Part shown: piece after piece, positions 29,084-38,810 of the stretch
Numbering within the stretch: position 1 is the stretch's first letter
Layout of the letters: every line of letters begins with the position of its first letter
NCBI GenBank assembly: GCA_001661245.1
Contig: KV454011.1
Coordinates: forward strand, 535,515 to 599,514
DNA from: Pachysolen tannophilus NRRL Y-2460
Taxonomy: Eukaryota > Ascomycota > Pichiomycetes > Alaninales > Pachysolenaceae
Length of the DNA stretch: 64,000 nt
Reading direction: 5' to 3'
Translations under genes and position numbers: made by a program
Notes under the pieces: generated by a model
Told to the model about the DNA's origin: nothing
Database searches by the model: none
What the model saw: only the letters and a program-made list of their open reading frames with translations

Positions 29084-30363
29084 TCACAAGGGCTCATCTT
29101 CTAATATTTTGAAATAATCTTCGTTGATTTTTTTAATTAACACTGTACCTTTTTCGAAATGATTGTCTTTCCAATCTCTAATATCATCCGCTGAGTAAGG
29201 GCCGTAAACTTCATCATGACCTATATACTTGAATTCGTATTTTATATCTTTTGAACCAGATTGTGTTTCTTCATCATTTTTTTGTTCATATAAATTGTCT
29301 AATTTTCTCTTAACTCCTCTAGTACCGCTCTCGCCGTTACTTATTGGTTTATAATCTTCTCCAGATTCTTCTTTATACTTTCGGATCAATTCTTCCCTTG
29401 TTAGGTCATAGATATTAGTTACTCCTTTGTCAATTAACTTATTGCATAATAGCGTTATTTCTTCAATTTTCAGTTTCCTTTGCTGTACCACTTCTTTATC
29501 ATCTTCTAAGATTTTATTCTTTTTTTGGTTTTTGTTCTTCCATTTGCTATGTTTTGTATTCAACAGTTGTAATGACTCCAAAGGTGTCTCTACAGGTTTT
29601 AGCAACTCTATAAGTCCACCTATCAACTGCTCAATTGGTTTAAAAGCTTCATTTTGACTCAGAGCCAACATTTTCAGTCTCAGTTTATCTTGTGATTTTT
29701 TGGCTTTTATAATATCTGATTTCTTCAAATCCAGTAACCAAGAATCTTTATTCAGTTCTTTTTCCTCTTCCTCATCATCATTTCTTATATAGTTCCCATC
29801 TATATCAAACTGCCCAGTCTCATTCTCTTCTTTTAAATTAAACAGATCAAGTTTTGGTTCATATTTTTTTTTTTAGAAAAATCCAAATTTTCCTTTTCCG
29901 GATTGTTATAATACTCATAATACAGTTCCTGTTTGTCTGCTTCTTCATCGCTACCACCTTCAGCATCTTCAATATCTTCTACATCATCATGTTGAGAACC
30001 ATTATCACTCAATCCCATCTCCTGATTAAATTCATCAACGTTTAAAAACTCAACTTGTTTTTTAACCTTTTTTTTATTAGTTTCTTCAACTTCTTTTCCC
30101 TCATCCACATCTGAAACAAACATATCCTCATCACTTCCATTTTTATCAATTTCTTCATCTTTCTCTTTCATATCTTTATAATCCTCATCAGAAGAATCGG
30201 AATCATAATTTAATTTTATTCTTCTCTTTACATTTTTAGCTTTCTTAACTGAACCTTCAATGTCCTGTTCAAGTAACTCATCTTCAAGACTTTTCGAATT
30301 TCCCTGAGACTCCTTATTACTCTCCACTTTCAAAGTAAGTGGATTATGAAAGTTGAATGACAT
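29084..30363 (-). CDS. LIN1: Lin1/CD2BP2-like GYF-domain protein, frameshifted
   Basis: One gene seen as two frames. The N-terminal part (30363 to about 29864) starts MSFNFHNPLTLKVESN and is acidic, with NYDSDSSDEDYK and VEFLNVDEFNQEM. The second frame continues YEPKLDLFNLKEENETGQFD, DGNYIR and KDSWLLDLKKSD without a gap of its own. It ends with a GYF domain (about the last 50 residues: YEFKYIGHDEVYGPYSADDIRDW). The frames join if the A11 run at 29864-29874 had 12 A. This matches Lin1/CD2BP2, a protein linked to the U5 snRNP. The joined length is about 427 codons (340 in S. cerevisiae). The break is most likely a homopolymer sequencing error. Confidence 0.85.
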
Positions 30364-30719
30364 CTTTCACCACCCATCACTAAACGGTACATATAGAAAT
30401 AAAACAAAAAACTGAGACAAACACTAAAGATATATACACACACAGTTGATATATGAATAAAGTCTTTGTTTGCATTTACACAGTAATTATCTATCTTCTC
30501 CGCTACGGAGAATAGTTTTACAATTTTTTTAATATTCTCCAAACACCAATAAATTCTCCTACTTGGAGAATGGAGAAGTTTGTGTTTCGTTTTTCTTTTT
30601 TTTTTTTTTTTTTTGGCTCTTTTCAAGTTTTAACGTCTTTTCTAACGTCTTTTTTATATACAGAAAGATAGATAATAGTTTGTGGTATTAAAGAGTTATT
30701 GGTATTAAAGAATTTTGCC
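30364..30719. promoter_or_regulatory. Divergent LIN1/LTO1 promoter with TTCTCC palindromes
   Basis: 356 bases. They hold a perfect palindrome TTCTCCGCTACGGAGAA at 30496-30512, a lone TTCTCC at 30535-30540, TTCTCC-TACTT-GGAGAA at 30554-30570 and a further GGAGAA at 30572-30577. A T-run follows at about 30597-30614. Confidence 0.55.
30496..30577. promoter_or_regulatory. Cluster of TTCTCC/GGAGAA inverted repeats
   Basis: Six TTCTCC or GGAGAA half-sites in 82 bases, four of them arranged as two palindromes with 5-base and 3-base centres. The first contains CCG-N3-CGG, a spacing used by zinc-cluster (Zn2Cys6) factors. The second lacks CG, so TTCTCC itself may be the shared half-site. The cluster lies between two divergent genes and could serve both. 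Confidence 0.45.
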
Positions 30720-31211
30720 ATGGACTTTGATCTAGATGATGTTTTAGATTTGGAAAGTGATTTTTATGAAGAAGGCTATAATCAAGGTTTGAATGAAACA
30801 ACTAAACAAGAATATACCGATGGTAAAGAATATGGGATCCAAATATCTTTTCAACGGTTTTTAGTTATGGGGTATTATAGATCTGTAATAGAACATTGGA
30901 AAACAATACTTTTAGCCAAGACTACAGAAAATGATAGAAAAGCTAGTACACTTTTAAATACTTTAAATAAATTACTGTATCTTGTGGATAACCTTAGTTT
31001 TGAGAATACTGAAGAAAATGGATTAATTTATGATTCAACTTTGAAGAAAATAAAATATAAATTGAGAATAATAAATACTCAGTTAATAAATATGAAAATT
31101 GGTATTAATGATAATTTGCGAAACGCTGGAACGTTATTGACCGATATTGGTGGGCGGTTGGAAATAGATAATGGATCAAGTAGTACTGATGTTGATAACG
31201 GTATGTGGTAA
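30720..31211 (+). CDS. LTO1: Lto1, adaptor for Fe-S cluster insertion into Rli1
   Basis: 163 residues from the ATG at 30720. MDFDLDDVLDLESDFYEEGY and the deca-GX3-like segment GYNQGLNETTKQEYTDGKEYGIQISFQRF match S. cerevisiae Lto1 (YYQEGFLEGQNENIKQSFLEGKQYGLQVGFQRF). The protein ends in GMW: the C-terminal tryptophan is the known recognition signal of Lto1 for the cytosolic Fe-S targeting complex, and it is kept here. Lto1 with Yae1 recruits that complex to the ribosome-recycling ABC protein Rli1. An in-frame TTG seven codons upstream is not used as start. Confidence 0.93.
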   Translation: MDFDLDDVLDLESDFYEEGYNQGLNETTKQEYTDGKEYGIQISFQRFLVMGYYRSVIEHWKTILLAKTTENDRKASTLLNTLNKLLYLVDNLSFENTEENGLIYDSTLKKIKYKLRIINTQLINMKIGINDNLRNAGTLLTDIGGRLEIDNGSSSTDVDNGMW

Positions 31212-31551
31212 TATAGATAGGATTTAAAAAAAAAACTCCCCGCTTTGTTTCTCTTGTTTTATTTTTTTATTTTGCATGTAATAATTTGATAATAAAACGA
31301 AATTTTTGTAATGATAATAGTCTATTCTTTGAAAAGTTGTAAGATTGTAAATAACTTCATTGGTATTTTTGAGTTTGTCTTTTTATTTCTTTCTCTTTCT
31401 TTGCTTTATGTATAGATTTACAATTGAGTTTTTTGTAAAAAAATAAAAAATAAAAAAAAAAAGAGTCAGCAGACAAAAGCTAATTAAAAAATCAAGTTTT
31501 AAAATTGATTCAATAAAAAAATAATAAAAGAGCTTAGTTTATAGTTTGATA
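31212..31551. other. Intergenic: LTO1 3' flank and acetyltransferase promoter
   Basis: 340 AT-rich bases between two plus-strand genes with T- and A-runs. Nothing else was noticed. Confidence 0.6.
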
Positions 31552-32265
31552 ATGACTTTAACAGAAAATCAGGGTAGCATCAAGTTGTTAATATTTTCGT
31601 ATCGTACAGTTTTCCAATCTAGTAATTCTTCTCTAATTCAAAAATTGTTAGTAGATATTATTAATAAAGGTTATGACAAACCGAGATATAAGTATAATGT
31701 AATCAAGAGTTCAAGGATAAAACATAGTTTGGAACAAGATTTAGGTATAGAAAACCAACTGGAGTTTATGATTTGTTTATGTGTTCATACAGATAAGCAG
31801 TGGATGAATTATAAGAATTCAAAAACTGGTTATAAATTAATTAAACCAGAAGATATTGAAGTTGAGCATATAGATATACTAGATTATTTTGAAGTTGAAG
31901 AATTAAAAGATAGAGTAATAGGTTCAATTGCATTAAAACCTTACAAAGATGATAATGATATGTCTCTTTGTATGGAAATTACTGCGTTGACTTCTTTTTA
32001 TCCAAAAATGGGGAAATGTTTAATAGAAAAAATTGAGTCATATTATGTTCCATTAGGGAAAATTAACAAATTATATGCTCATGTTATAGTTAATCATGAT
32101 TTAGTTCAATTTTATGAAAAATTGGGATTTATTGTGATTGGTACTTCAAATATTGAAGTAGACCCAGTAACTGGTTTACTAGTCAATGGTGATAAATTAG
32201 AAGATGATATTTTAGCAAGTCAAGATTTTCAATTGGCAAAGATGTACAAAGAGTATAGACATTAA
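31552..32265 (+). CDS. GNAT-family N-acetyltransferase, uncharacterised
   Basis: 237 residues from the ATG at 31552. The C-terminal half has GNAT features: RVIGSIALKPYKDDNDMSLCMEITALTSFYPKMGKCLIEKIE resembles the beta4/beta5 and acetyl-CoA-binding region, although the usual Q/R-x-x-G-x-G/A is reduced to YPKMGKCL. The end KINKLYAHVIVNHDLVQFYEKLGFIVIG matches the classic N-x-x-x-x-x-FYEKLGF motif. The substrate cannot be told from sequence, and I recall no named orthologue with certainty. Confidence 0.7.
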   Translation: MTLTENQGSIKLLIFSYRTVFQSSNSSLIQKLLVDIINKGYDKPRYKYNVIKSSRIKHSLEQDLGIENQLEFMICLCVHTDKQWMNYKNSKTGYKLIKPEDIEVEHIDILDYFEVEELKDRVIGSIALKPYKDDNDMSLCMEITALTSFYPKMGKCLIEKIESYYVPLGKINKLYAHVIVNHDLVQFYEKLGFIVIGTSNIEVDPVTGLLVNGDKLEDDILASQDFQLAKMYKEYRH

Positions 32266-32422
32266 ATAAAAAATAAATATTTAAATAAATAAACTAACTA
32301 ATTACGCGGGAATCAAGAAAACATTTTTTTTAAAAAAAAAAAAAATCTTTTAAATCAAACCAAATTGTATTTCGTTTTTCTTTTTCTTTTTCTTTTGCAA
32401 ATAGAAATTAATTTTCTTTTTG

Positions 32423-32827
32423 ATGGAACCAATAATTTCTATTTCAGATCTAATTGAATTTCACAAGACTCATATTTCAGAAAATGTACCTGAAATAAAT
32501 TTTGATCAAGAATATAGCAACGAAGATGGTGGAAACAACTTATTAAGTGATGACGAGCAAGAAAGTTTCCCAACTTTCCATGTGAATGATTTAACAAATG
32601 ATTTTTATAATTTAGAAAGAAAATCCAAGAATATAAAATTAAATAAAGATCAATTACAATATTTACTTTTTAGAAAAGAGCATTTACAAAAATTCAAAAT
32701 TGAAATGAATAATTTTTATCAACAAAGGAAAATTGAACATAAAGAAGAAAATGAACAAGATTTTAAATTAAATTCTCATAATAGTAGTGAAGAAATTGAA
32801 ATTGAATTAGATGAATTAGATTATTAA
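32423..32827 (+). CDS. Small acidic protein of unknown function
   Basis: 134 residues from the ATG at 32423. It is acidic and Asn/Glu-rich with a predicted helical middle (NLERKSKNIKLNKDQLQYLLFRKEHLQKFKIEMNNFYQQ) that could form a coiled coil. The end EEIEIELDELDY is very acidic. I do not recognise a family. Codon use looks like its neighbours, and the 157-base gap to the acetyltransferase gene upstream fits an ordinary tandem gene. It may be a fast-evolving subunit of a complex. Confidence 0.55.
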   Translation: MEPIISISDLIEFHKTHISENVPEINFDQEYSNEDGGNNLLSDDEQESFPTFHVNDLTNDFYNLERKSKNIKLNKDQLQYLLFRKEHLQKFKIEMNNFYQQRKIEHKEENEQDFKLNSHNSSEEIEIELDELDY

Positions 32828-33660
32828 ATCTTTTACATAGAAACGGTATTTAATAATAAATGAACTAACTAATTTTACATACATCCCAAATCTTATCAAT
32901 TAGGGTAGGGTTACACATACTGTACAATGTAAATAAAGTCCACTCTCCCTTTTACTATTACCATTGTAAGCTAAGCTAACTCTACAATAGTGTCTCAGAC
33001 ATTCATATATATTTATATATATATATGACATACACTAGATAGAATATCAGAACAGTTGGTATTTGACGTCAACTTATCACCAGAATAGACATTGTTATCT
33101 TAACTTTTTACTAAATACGTGCACACATTCTGGGCAGACTGGAAACTCAAAAAGATGCGATTCGTTAGTTAAATTTCCCTCTGAGCTGCACTTTTTCTAT
33201 GAAAGTTTCAATTTTGTTAAATTGATTAATTTTATTGGCTTATTTAATCCAATATAGCTCAATTATTAAATTGGTCAACTGAAATTTCCAATTTGATCAA
33301 TTTGAAATGGATATTCTGATGAATATTGTATGAAAAATGGTAACTTCACCTTTGTAATACGGATTTTAGGTGATTAAGTACTTATAAATTGTCCTCATTT
33401 TAATGACACGCAAGAAACCTTGCTAATAATTTATGTCTCAAAAGAAAAAGGGGAAGGAAGATTAATAAAGAACCTTTTATTAAAGTCTACTAAAATATTA
33501 CAATTGTTAATTCTGCAAATAAAACAATGGTTTTCTTTTTAAAATAAAAAAAAAAAATAAAAAAAATAGAGGACAAAAAGTAAAGTTTTATTCAAAATGA
33601 AATAGTATTGATTAAATAAAAAGAAAAAAAAAAAAGTAAGAGATATATCAAATGAACATT
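32828..33660. other. 833-base convergent gap with TTAGGG-type site
   Basis: The small acidic gene (+) and the capping-protein gene (-) converge here, yet 833 bases separate them. The gap contains TTAGGGTAGGG at 32900-32910, a TGTCTCAGACA palindrome near 32993, a TATA-rich tract at about 33004-33027, a TTGACGTCAA palindrome at 33063-33072 and a GC-richer patch around 33090-33185 bracketed by TTAACT and AGTTAA. No protein gene is convincing. A non-coding RNA gene is possible. Confidence 0.5.
32900..32910 (+). promoter_or_regulatory. Tbf1-type TTAGGGTAGGG site
   Basis: Two overlapping TAGGG units preceded by T. In budding yeasts Tbf1 binds TTAGGG/ACCCTAA and is known at snoRNA and, in Candida, ribosomal protein promoters. 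It lies in a convergent gap with no protein gene to serve. Confidence 0.35.
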
Positions 33661-34452
33661 TTAAACATCCTTGCCGCCAGCAACATCTTGTCCTAACTTG
33701 TAATTATTAATTGATCTACCCCATTGGACTTTAGCTCTATTAATAGGCAATTGCCTTCTCAAGTTTTTAAAATATTTTTCATTTAATTCTTGAAATTGAA
33801 TTAATACATGTTTTTCAAAATCATTTTCAAAATTATTGATAAAAGATACTAAATCATTAAATTCAACTTTAGAATCTTCTAATTTCTTATCTGTAATTAA
33901 TCTAACATTACCATCTTCAAAATAATGAACATTTATTTTAATTTTTCCACTAACTTGTTGTGATACTTTGTCATATTTATAAAAAGAAGACCATTTACCA
34001 TTATAAAAATTCTTTGGACTAAATTTTAAATCCAATATTATAATAATAAAATCATTTTCATTTTCAATTAAAATTGATTTAAAATGAGATGGGAAATGTT
34101 CTTGAACATAAGTCTTCAACGATTTATTTAATTTTAAGTAATCGTCTGATAATTCTAGTTCAAATTCTTCTAAATCAATTGCCACCAACTTCTTGAAATC
34201 AACGTTAAATTTAGTTTTTGAATCATAATCAACATATTTAGAGCCTTCTTTATTATGTTTCGATATTACTGTATAATCATTTTTTAATTGTATTAATTCA
34301 AAATCATCTGTTAAGAAATCTTCTATTGATGAAGATAAATCTTTTTGATCATCTTGAATTATGGTTTTAATATCCGATACCACATTATGTAACTCACCTG
34401 GCGGTGAATCTTTTATCATATCATTTATGATTGAGTCCAATGATGCAGACAT
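33661..34452 (-). CDS. CAP1: F-actin capping protein alpha subunit
   Basis: 263 residues. The protein starts MSASLDSIINDMIKDSPPGELHNVVSDIK, typical of CapZ-alpha (short helices, then PPGE-x-x-x-V). A Trp-rich core follows (FYNGKWSSFYKYD...SGKIKINVHYFEDGNVRL), and it ends with the tentacle region FQELNEKYFKNLRRQLPINRAKVQW. The alpha/beta heterodimer caps actin barbed ends in cortical patches. In C. albicans literature CAP1 also names an unrelated bZIP factor; this is the actin protein. Length agrees with the family (268 in S. cerevisiae). Confidence 0.92.
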   Translation of the reverse strand: MSASLDSIINDMIKDSPPGELHNVVSDIKTIIQDDQKDLSSSIEDFLTDDFELIQLKNDYTVISKHNKEGSKYVDYDSKTKFNVDFKKLVAIDLEEFELELSDDYLKLNKSLKTYVQEHFPSHFKSILIENENDFIIIILDLKFSPKNFYNGKWSSFYKYDKVSQQVSGKIKINVHYFEDGNVRLITDKKLEDSKVEFNDLVSFINNFENDFEKHVLIQFQELNEKYFKNLRRQLPINRAKVQWGRSINNYKLGQDVAGGKDV

Positions 34453-34657
34453 GTTCTAACGATGGATGTATATTTAACAAAAATATCAACTCTTTTATTA
34501 GAACTTATTTTTTGAAGCCTAAATAATTTTTTTTATATAATAATAATAAGGTGTTGATGTTTTTTATTTTTTTTTTCACATCTCTTTATACGTAAAAAAA
34601 TTAAAGTGTGGGTTTTCTATAAACTAAATTAAAAATCTATATATATATATATATATC

Positions 34658-35668
34658 TTATTTGTTGACGTCAATAACAAAGAAATGAGAGCCTAGAAAC
34701 ATTCTAATTATTTTTTTACTTTCATCTACAAAATCTTTATCATCAAATCCATCAATAATGTTATCAATTTCATTTTTAACTTTTAATTTCTCTTTATCTG
34801 ATAACGAAGTAATATAAGATCTTGATTCCCAATAAGGATAAACTTTATCTTTTGCAATATTCAAATTTTTGAAAGTAAATCCTTCAAAAACAGTATTTCT
34901 ACTGAAAAAATCTTGATTTTTAAAAGTTTTTCTCCATTTACCGTGTCTATATTGAGGAACATTAATATCATATGAATAAATATAATTGGCGATAAGATCC
35001 CATTTTGATGTATTAATGCATAGATAATTAATCAATTTTTCTAATTTTTTTACATCAGATTTAATAAAATTTCCACTGTTGTAAATAAATTCTTGACTTA
35101 ATTTTTTCAATTCATCATTTTGATAATCTAATGAATAATTTTCAAGATTTTCATCTTGAAAAAAAACATGAGCATTACTTGATGCATCAAAATTCCAAAT
35201 AAATCCTAATTTACCTTTTGGTTTTAAAATTCTATACATTTCTTTTAATGAATTAGTATCCGCAAACCAATGATAACCTTGTGCAACAATAATAATATCA
35301 GCACTATTATCTTCCAATGGAATTTCATAACTTGAACCATTTAATATACATTCTGGATTTAAATTTGGAAATCTTTTTTTAAATGATTCAATCATTCCAA
35401 TTGAGGGTTCAACAGTTACTAAATTTGATTTATTATTCCAACCACAATTGATTAAATTAGTTGTAAATTTACCTGTTCCTGAAGCAATTTCTACAATTTT
35501 TAAATCATTACGATATTGATTTGTATCAAAATTATAAGCATTTAACTTGTGTAAAAATGAATTAACAAAATCTTTATCATAATCTGGTCTTACTTGATCA
35601 TATAATACATGATTTGAATTAAAAGAATTTAATGAATTTGGGTTTACGCTTCTATGATCAATTGACAT
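34658..35668 (-). CDS. SAM-dependent methyltransferase (type 11)
   Basis: 336 residues with a class I methyltransferase core. Motif I is LKIVEIASGTGKFTTNLI, followed by the acidic end of strand beta2 (VTVEPSIGMIESF). Motif IV reads ADIIIVAQGYHWF, and ILKPKGKLGFIWNF is the post-motif strand. The GYHWF word is typical of the fungal Crg1/Tmt1-like and plant-embryo-abundant type 11 family. The substrate is unknown. The C-terminal 130 residues (WRKTFKNQDFFS...YITSLSDKEK) form the usual family-specific cap. Confidence 0.85.
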   Translation of the reverse strand: MSIDHRSVNPNSLNSFNSNHVLYDQVRPDYDKDFVNSFLHKLNAYNFDTNQYRNDLKIVEIASGTGKFTTNLINCGWNNKSNLVTVEPSIGMIESFKKRFPNLNPECILNGSSYEIPLEDNSADIIIVAQGYHWFADTNSLKEMYRILKPKGKLGFIWNFDASSNAHVFFQDENLENYSLDYQNDELKKLSQEFIYNSGNFIKSDVKKLEKLINYLCINTSKWDLIANYIYSYDINVPQYRHGKWRKTFKNQDFFSRNTVFEGFTFKNLNIAKDKVYPYWESRSYITSLSDKEKLKVKNEIDNIIDGFDDKDFVDESKKIIRMFLGSHFFVIDVNK

Positions 35669-36087
35669 ACTTGCGCATCTATAACTTAAAGTTGAAGCTT
35701 ATTAAAAGATTGGATCTTTATTAACTTTTTAAAATATTAAAATATATATATATATTATATTTATATATATATTAATGTGAGTTAGTTAATTAATTAGTTA
35801 ATTTCTTTGCAGGTGAGGCTCAAAATTATATTTAAATTGAAAAATAATAATAATGATGAAATTCAGCACCATTACTACATCAAAACCATCTTCTTTAAGC
35901 TATATTTTTTTTCCTTTAAATTACATATACTACAAATCGAGTTCTGATAAAAGGTAGACTGTTAATAATAAAAAAAAAAGCTAAAAATCCAAAATGCCAT
36001 GTCATGCCATCCTATTAATAAAACAAAAGAAACCAAAAAAAGAATTTTGTTACCTTAATTTTGTCTTTCTTCTTCTTCTCTGTTCAC
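35669..36087. other. Intergenic: methyltransferase promoter / SFT1 3' flank
   Basis: 419 bases with a TATATA tract near 35741-35772. Nothing else was noticed. Confidence 0.6.
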
Positions 36088-36526
36088 TCACCAGAATTTA
36101 AATAAAGTCCATAAAATGAAAAAAGCTAATAATCCAATACCAATCATTCTAAATGTATTACTGTTTGCATTAATAACTCTAGCTAATTTATTTGATGTGT
36201 TTTTAACCTTATTTAAAAACGAGGACATAGCGCTATTTGCAGCGTCTAAATTATATTGATCTTGAAGTGATTGATCATGAACATCCTGTGTTACTTTTCT
36301 AAAAGTTGATATTTTTGAAGCCAACAGGTCAAACCTTTCATTATTCTAAATATATATATATATATATATATAATTTTTATTTTAATATTAGTCTTTGCTC
36401 ATAAATTACAATCCTGATCCATCATTTCAAACTTGCACATAAAGAAAAGAAAAAAGAAAAAAAGAAAAAAAGAAAAAACTTGTAACTTACCTCAGATTCC
36501 CTTTGAGCATAGGTACTGCTTGACAT
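36088..36526 (-). CDS. SFT1: Golgi v-SNARE Sft1 (spliced)
   Basis: A 36-base first exon (36491-36526) encodes MSSSTYAQRESE and ends at a GTAAGT donor. A 145-base intron (36346-36490) ends ATTTAG, and the second exon starts NNERFDLLASKISTFRKVT. The joined product is 97 residues, exactly the length of S. cerevisiae Sft1 (MSNSRYSQTESNNDRKLEGLANKLATFRN). The SNARE motif runs through the middle, and the C-terminal anchor is FRMIGIGLLAFFILWTLFKF. Sft1 mediates retrograde fusion at the cis and medial Golgi with Sed5. The intron contains a long TA tract next to its acceptor. Confidence 0.95.
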
Positions 36527-37651
36527 TGTTTATTAATAATAATATATGTATATTATGTATATATATCTACTGTTAGATAATAGATACTTTTAGTTACTTT
36601 TACTATATAGACAAACAACTCATAATAGATAAACTTTTAATACTGTATTATCGGAGTTCTATACACGACTCCGTTTTCTATATAGAAAATTTCTTTTTAC
36701 TCTTTTATGGCTTTATCTTTTGCTAATCAAATGCTATAACATAAACTGTTGTTACTTTATAATAAATAACAAAGTATTAATTAGTTAGTAAAATGGATAA
36801 TAACTAAATAATGAATTCTTGCTAAACTTCTTGTTCTTTTTCCTGTTCTCTTTTTGTTTGTTTGTTTGTTCAGACTATAATTATATTTTCGCATGCCATA
36901 GAAAAACGTTGAATGAAACTAGGCGTTGTTTCCGTTATTCCACCCTTGATCGCAAATTATATCATCATAAAAGAGAAAAGGAAAAAAACCACAATTCTTT
37001 TGTTAAAGTTCAGTCCATGAATTTTTCCTTGTTTTCTCTTTCTCTTTTTCTTTCTCTTTCATTGAAAAGAATAGAAATTTAGCTTACTAGTTGATAAAAG
37101 GTGTTCTACATACCAATTGATTAATCTTGAAAAAACTCAATTCAATAATCCCATTAATAAGTTAATGAGTATATTATTGTTAATGTATACAGTACTATTT
37201 GTAAACTATAATAAAGACTTACCTTGTTCTTCTTCTTCTTTTTTTTAGTTTAGGGTTGTTTACCCTAAAGATCAAGACATTTTAACCTTATTGGGACTTC
37301 GCAGTCACTTTTCTTTTTAATAAGGAAAAAAAAGTTTAGAAAATCGACCTTCCCAATATGGTAATTTTGTTTTTTTATAAGCTAAAAAAACCCGAAAAAA
37401 AATTATTTTTAAAAAAAATTGTTTGTTTTGTTTTGTTTTGTTTTTTAATAGTAATTTTCGCCTATGAATTTCTGATCCAAAGCGCACTATCTTTTTTTCT
37501 CAAAATTTTTTTTTTTTTTTTCTTCTTTTTTTTTTTTTTGCCCAAGAAGAAAAGTTATTCGAATTAATACTTGTACATAAAACTTTTTAAATATTTTATA
37601 ATTTTTTTAATATAATCCTGTTAATCATTTAAAAATAAAATTATATTAAAA
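36527..37651. promoter_or_regulatory. Divergent SFT1/RPL14 promoter
   Basis: 1,125 bases. It holds a Tbf1-type palindrome at 37249-37269, long T-runs at 37507-37540 before the RPL14 start and a less AT-rich patch at about 36885-36950. No gene was recognised. Confidence 0.5.
37249..37269. promoter_or_regulatory. Tbf1-type palindrome upstream of RPL14
   Basis: TTTAGGG, a 7-base spacer TTGTTTA, then CCCTAAA: a perfect 7-bp inverted repeat 383 bases before the RPL14 ATG. In Candida-clade yeasts Tbf1, binding palindromic TTAGGG/CCCTAA sites, is the established activator of ribosomal protein genes, replacing Rap1. The match in both motif and gene class makes this a strong call. Confidence 0.75.
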
Positions 37652-38381
37652 ATGTCATCAGTTAAAGCTTCAAACTGGAGATTGGTCGAAGTTGGTCGTG
37701 TTGTTTTAGTCAACAACAAGCAATTAGCCACCATTGTTGAAATCATTGACCAAAAGAGAGTATGTGAAAAATTTCAGTAATGGAAGAAGAATAAGAAAAG
37801 GTAGTAAATGAGCAAAGAGAAATATAATATAATAAATAGAATAAGCAATATTAAAGTATGAGATTTGGTTTTTGGTTTTTGCTACTCTATGGCTTTTTCT
37901 ATGGTATTTAGAATAGAAGGAGTAGCTGCTTGCCATTTTTTTTTTTTTTTATGAAACATAACTTGATCTCATCTTTTAAGAATATTACTCGAGAAATTTC
38001 CATTGATGTTGTATTTGCTACCTTTTTCAAGCTTTTTTTTTGAGTTATAACGAATGATATACTAACTAACTAATTATTTTTTTATTTTAGGTTTTAATCG
38101 ATGGCCCAACCACTGGTGTCGCCAGACAAGTTTACTCATTAGCTAGACTTGTTTTAACTCCACTTGTTTTGGAAAACTTACCAAGAGGATCAAGATCTTC
38201 AACTGTTGCTAAGAAATTCACTGCTGCAGAAATTGCTAACAAATGGGCTCAAACATCATGGGCTAAGAAAATTGCTCAAAGAGAAAGAAGAAGAGAGTTA
38301 ACCGATTTTGAAAGATTCCAAGTTTTAGTCTTAAAGAAGCAAAGAAAATTTGCTGTTAAGAAAGCCGTTGCTAAGGCTTAA
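37652..38381 (+). CDS. RPL14: 60S ribosomal protein L14 (eL14), spliced
   Basis: Exon 1 is 37652-37759 ([20 protein letters not shown] through IIDQKR). The intron is 37760-38090 (331 bases, donor GTATGT, branch TACTAAC near 38060, acceptor TTTTAG). Exon 2 is 38091-38381, starting [20 protein letters not shown]. The product is 132 residues (138 in S. cerevisiae), with the basic C-terminus [21 protein letters not shown] typical of eL14. The junction restores the KOW-like fold QKRVLIDGP. The intron shows no obvious snoRNA boxes. Confidence 0.97.
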
Positions 38382-38810
38382 TTTTTGTAAAAAAAAAAAT
38401 AATAGAAATTTTCAGGAAAAAAAAAAATTGGAAAAATGAAAAGAAAAAGAGAAGAAGACAAGAAATAATATATTAGTTTATATATATATATTTGGGTATA
38501 TTTGTTTTTTTTTTTATAATAATTTTAGGTTTATTACTTTTATCTCTTTACCAGTAACTAATTTTTTAATTTTGTAAGTTAAAATATTTTTAACCTAAAG
38601 ACGTAAATTGTGTGTGTGTGTGTGGGTGTGTGTGTGTGAAAATTTACATTATTATACAAATTAACCTATTAATTTAAAAAAATATCGAAGCTGAAGTCGT
38701 ACTCCATTCACCTCCTATAATACAAAATCAAGAAAAAAAAAAAATTTCATAGCACATAAGGCCTTGCACTTTTCATAATAATACACTTTGGAAAACTTTT
38801 AGTCTACTCT
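38382..38810. other. Convergent gap RPL14 / BYE1
   Basis: 429 bases between the 3' ends of RPL14 (+) and BYE1 (-). It holds a TG microsatellite at about 38610-38638 and A/T runs. No gene is seen. The length partly reflects the 3' UTRs. Confidence 0.5.
38610..38638. repeat. TG dinucleotide array
   Basis: About 14 TG units with one GG interruption, between RPL14 and BYE1. Confidence 0.8.

Noticed and set aside
33063-33257. 64-codon + strand frame in the convergent gap
   Set aside because: It starts at TTG, has no homology, and its composition is no different from the flanks. An RNA gene is a better idea for this region.
34665-34674. TTGACGTCAA palindrome
   Set aside because: It lies inside the last codons of the methyltransferase (IDVNK) and so is explained by coding, unlike the same word at 33063.
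37724-37936. Antisense frame over the RPL14 exon/intron
   Set aside because: It overlaps a certain coding exon and intron on the other strand and has no support.
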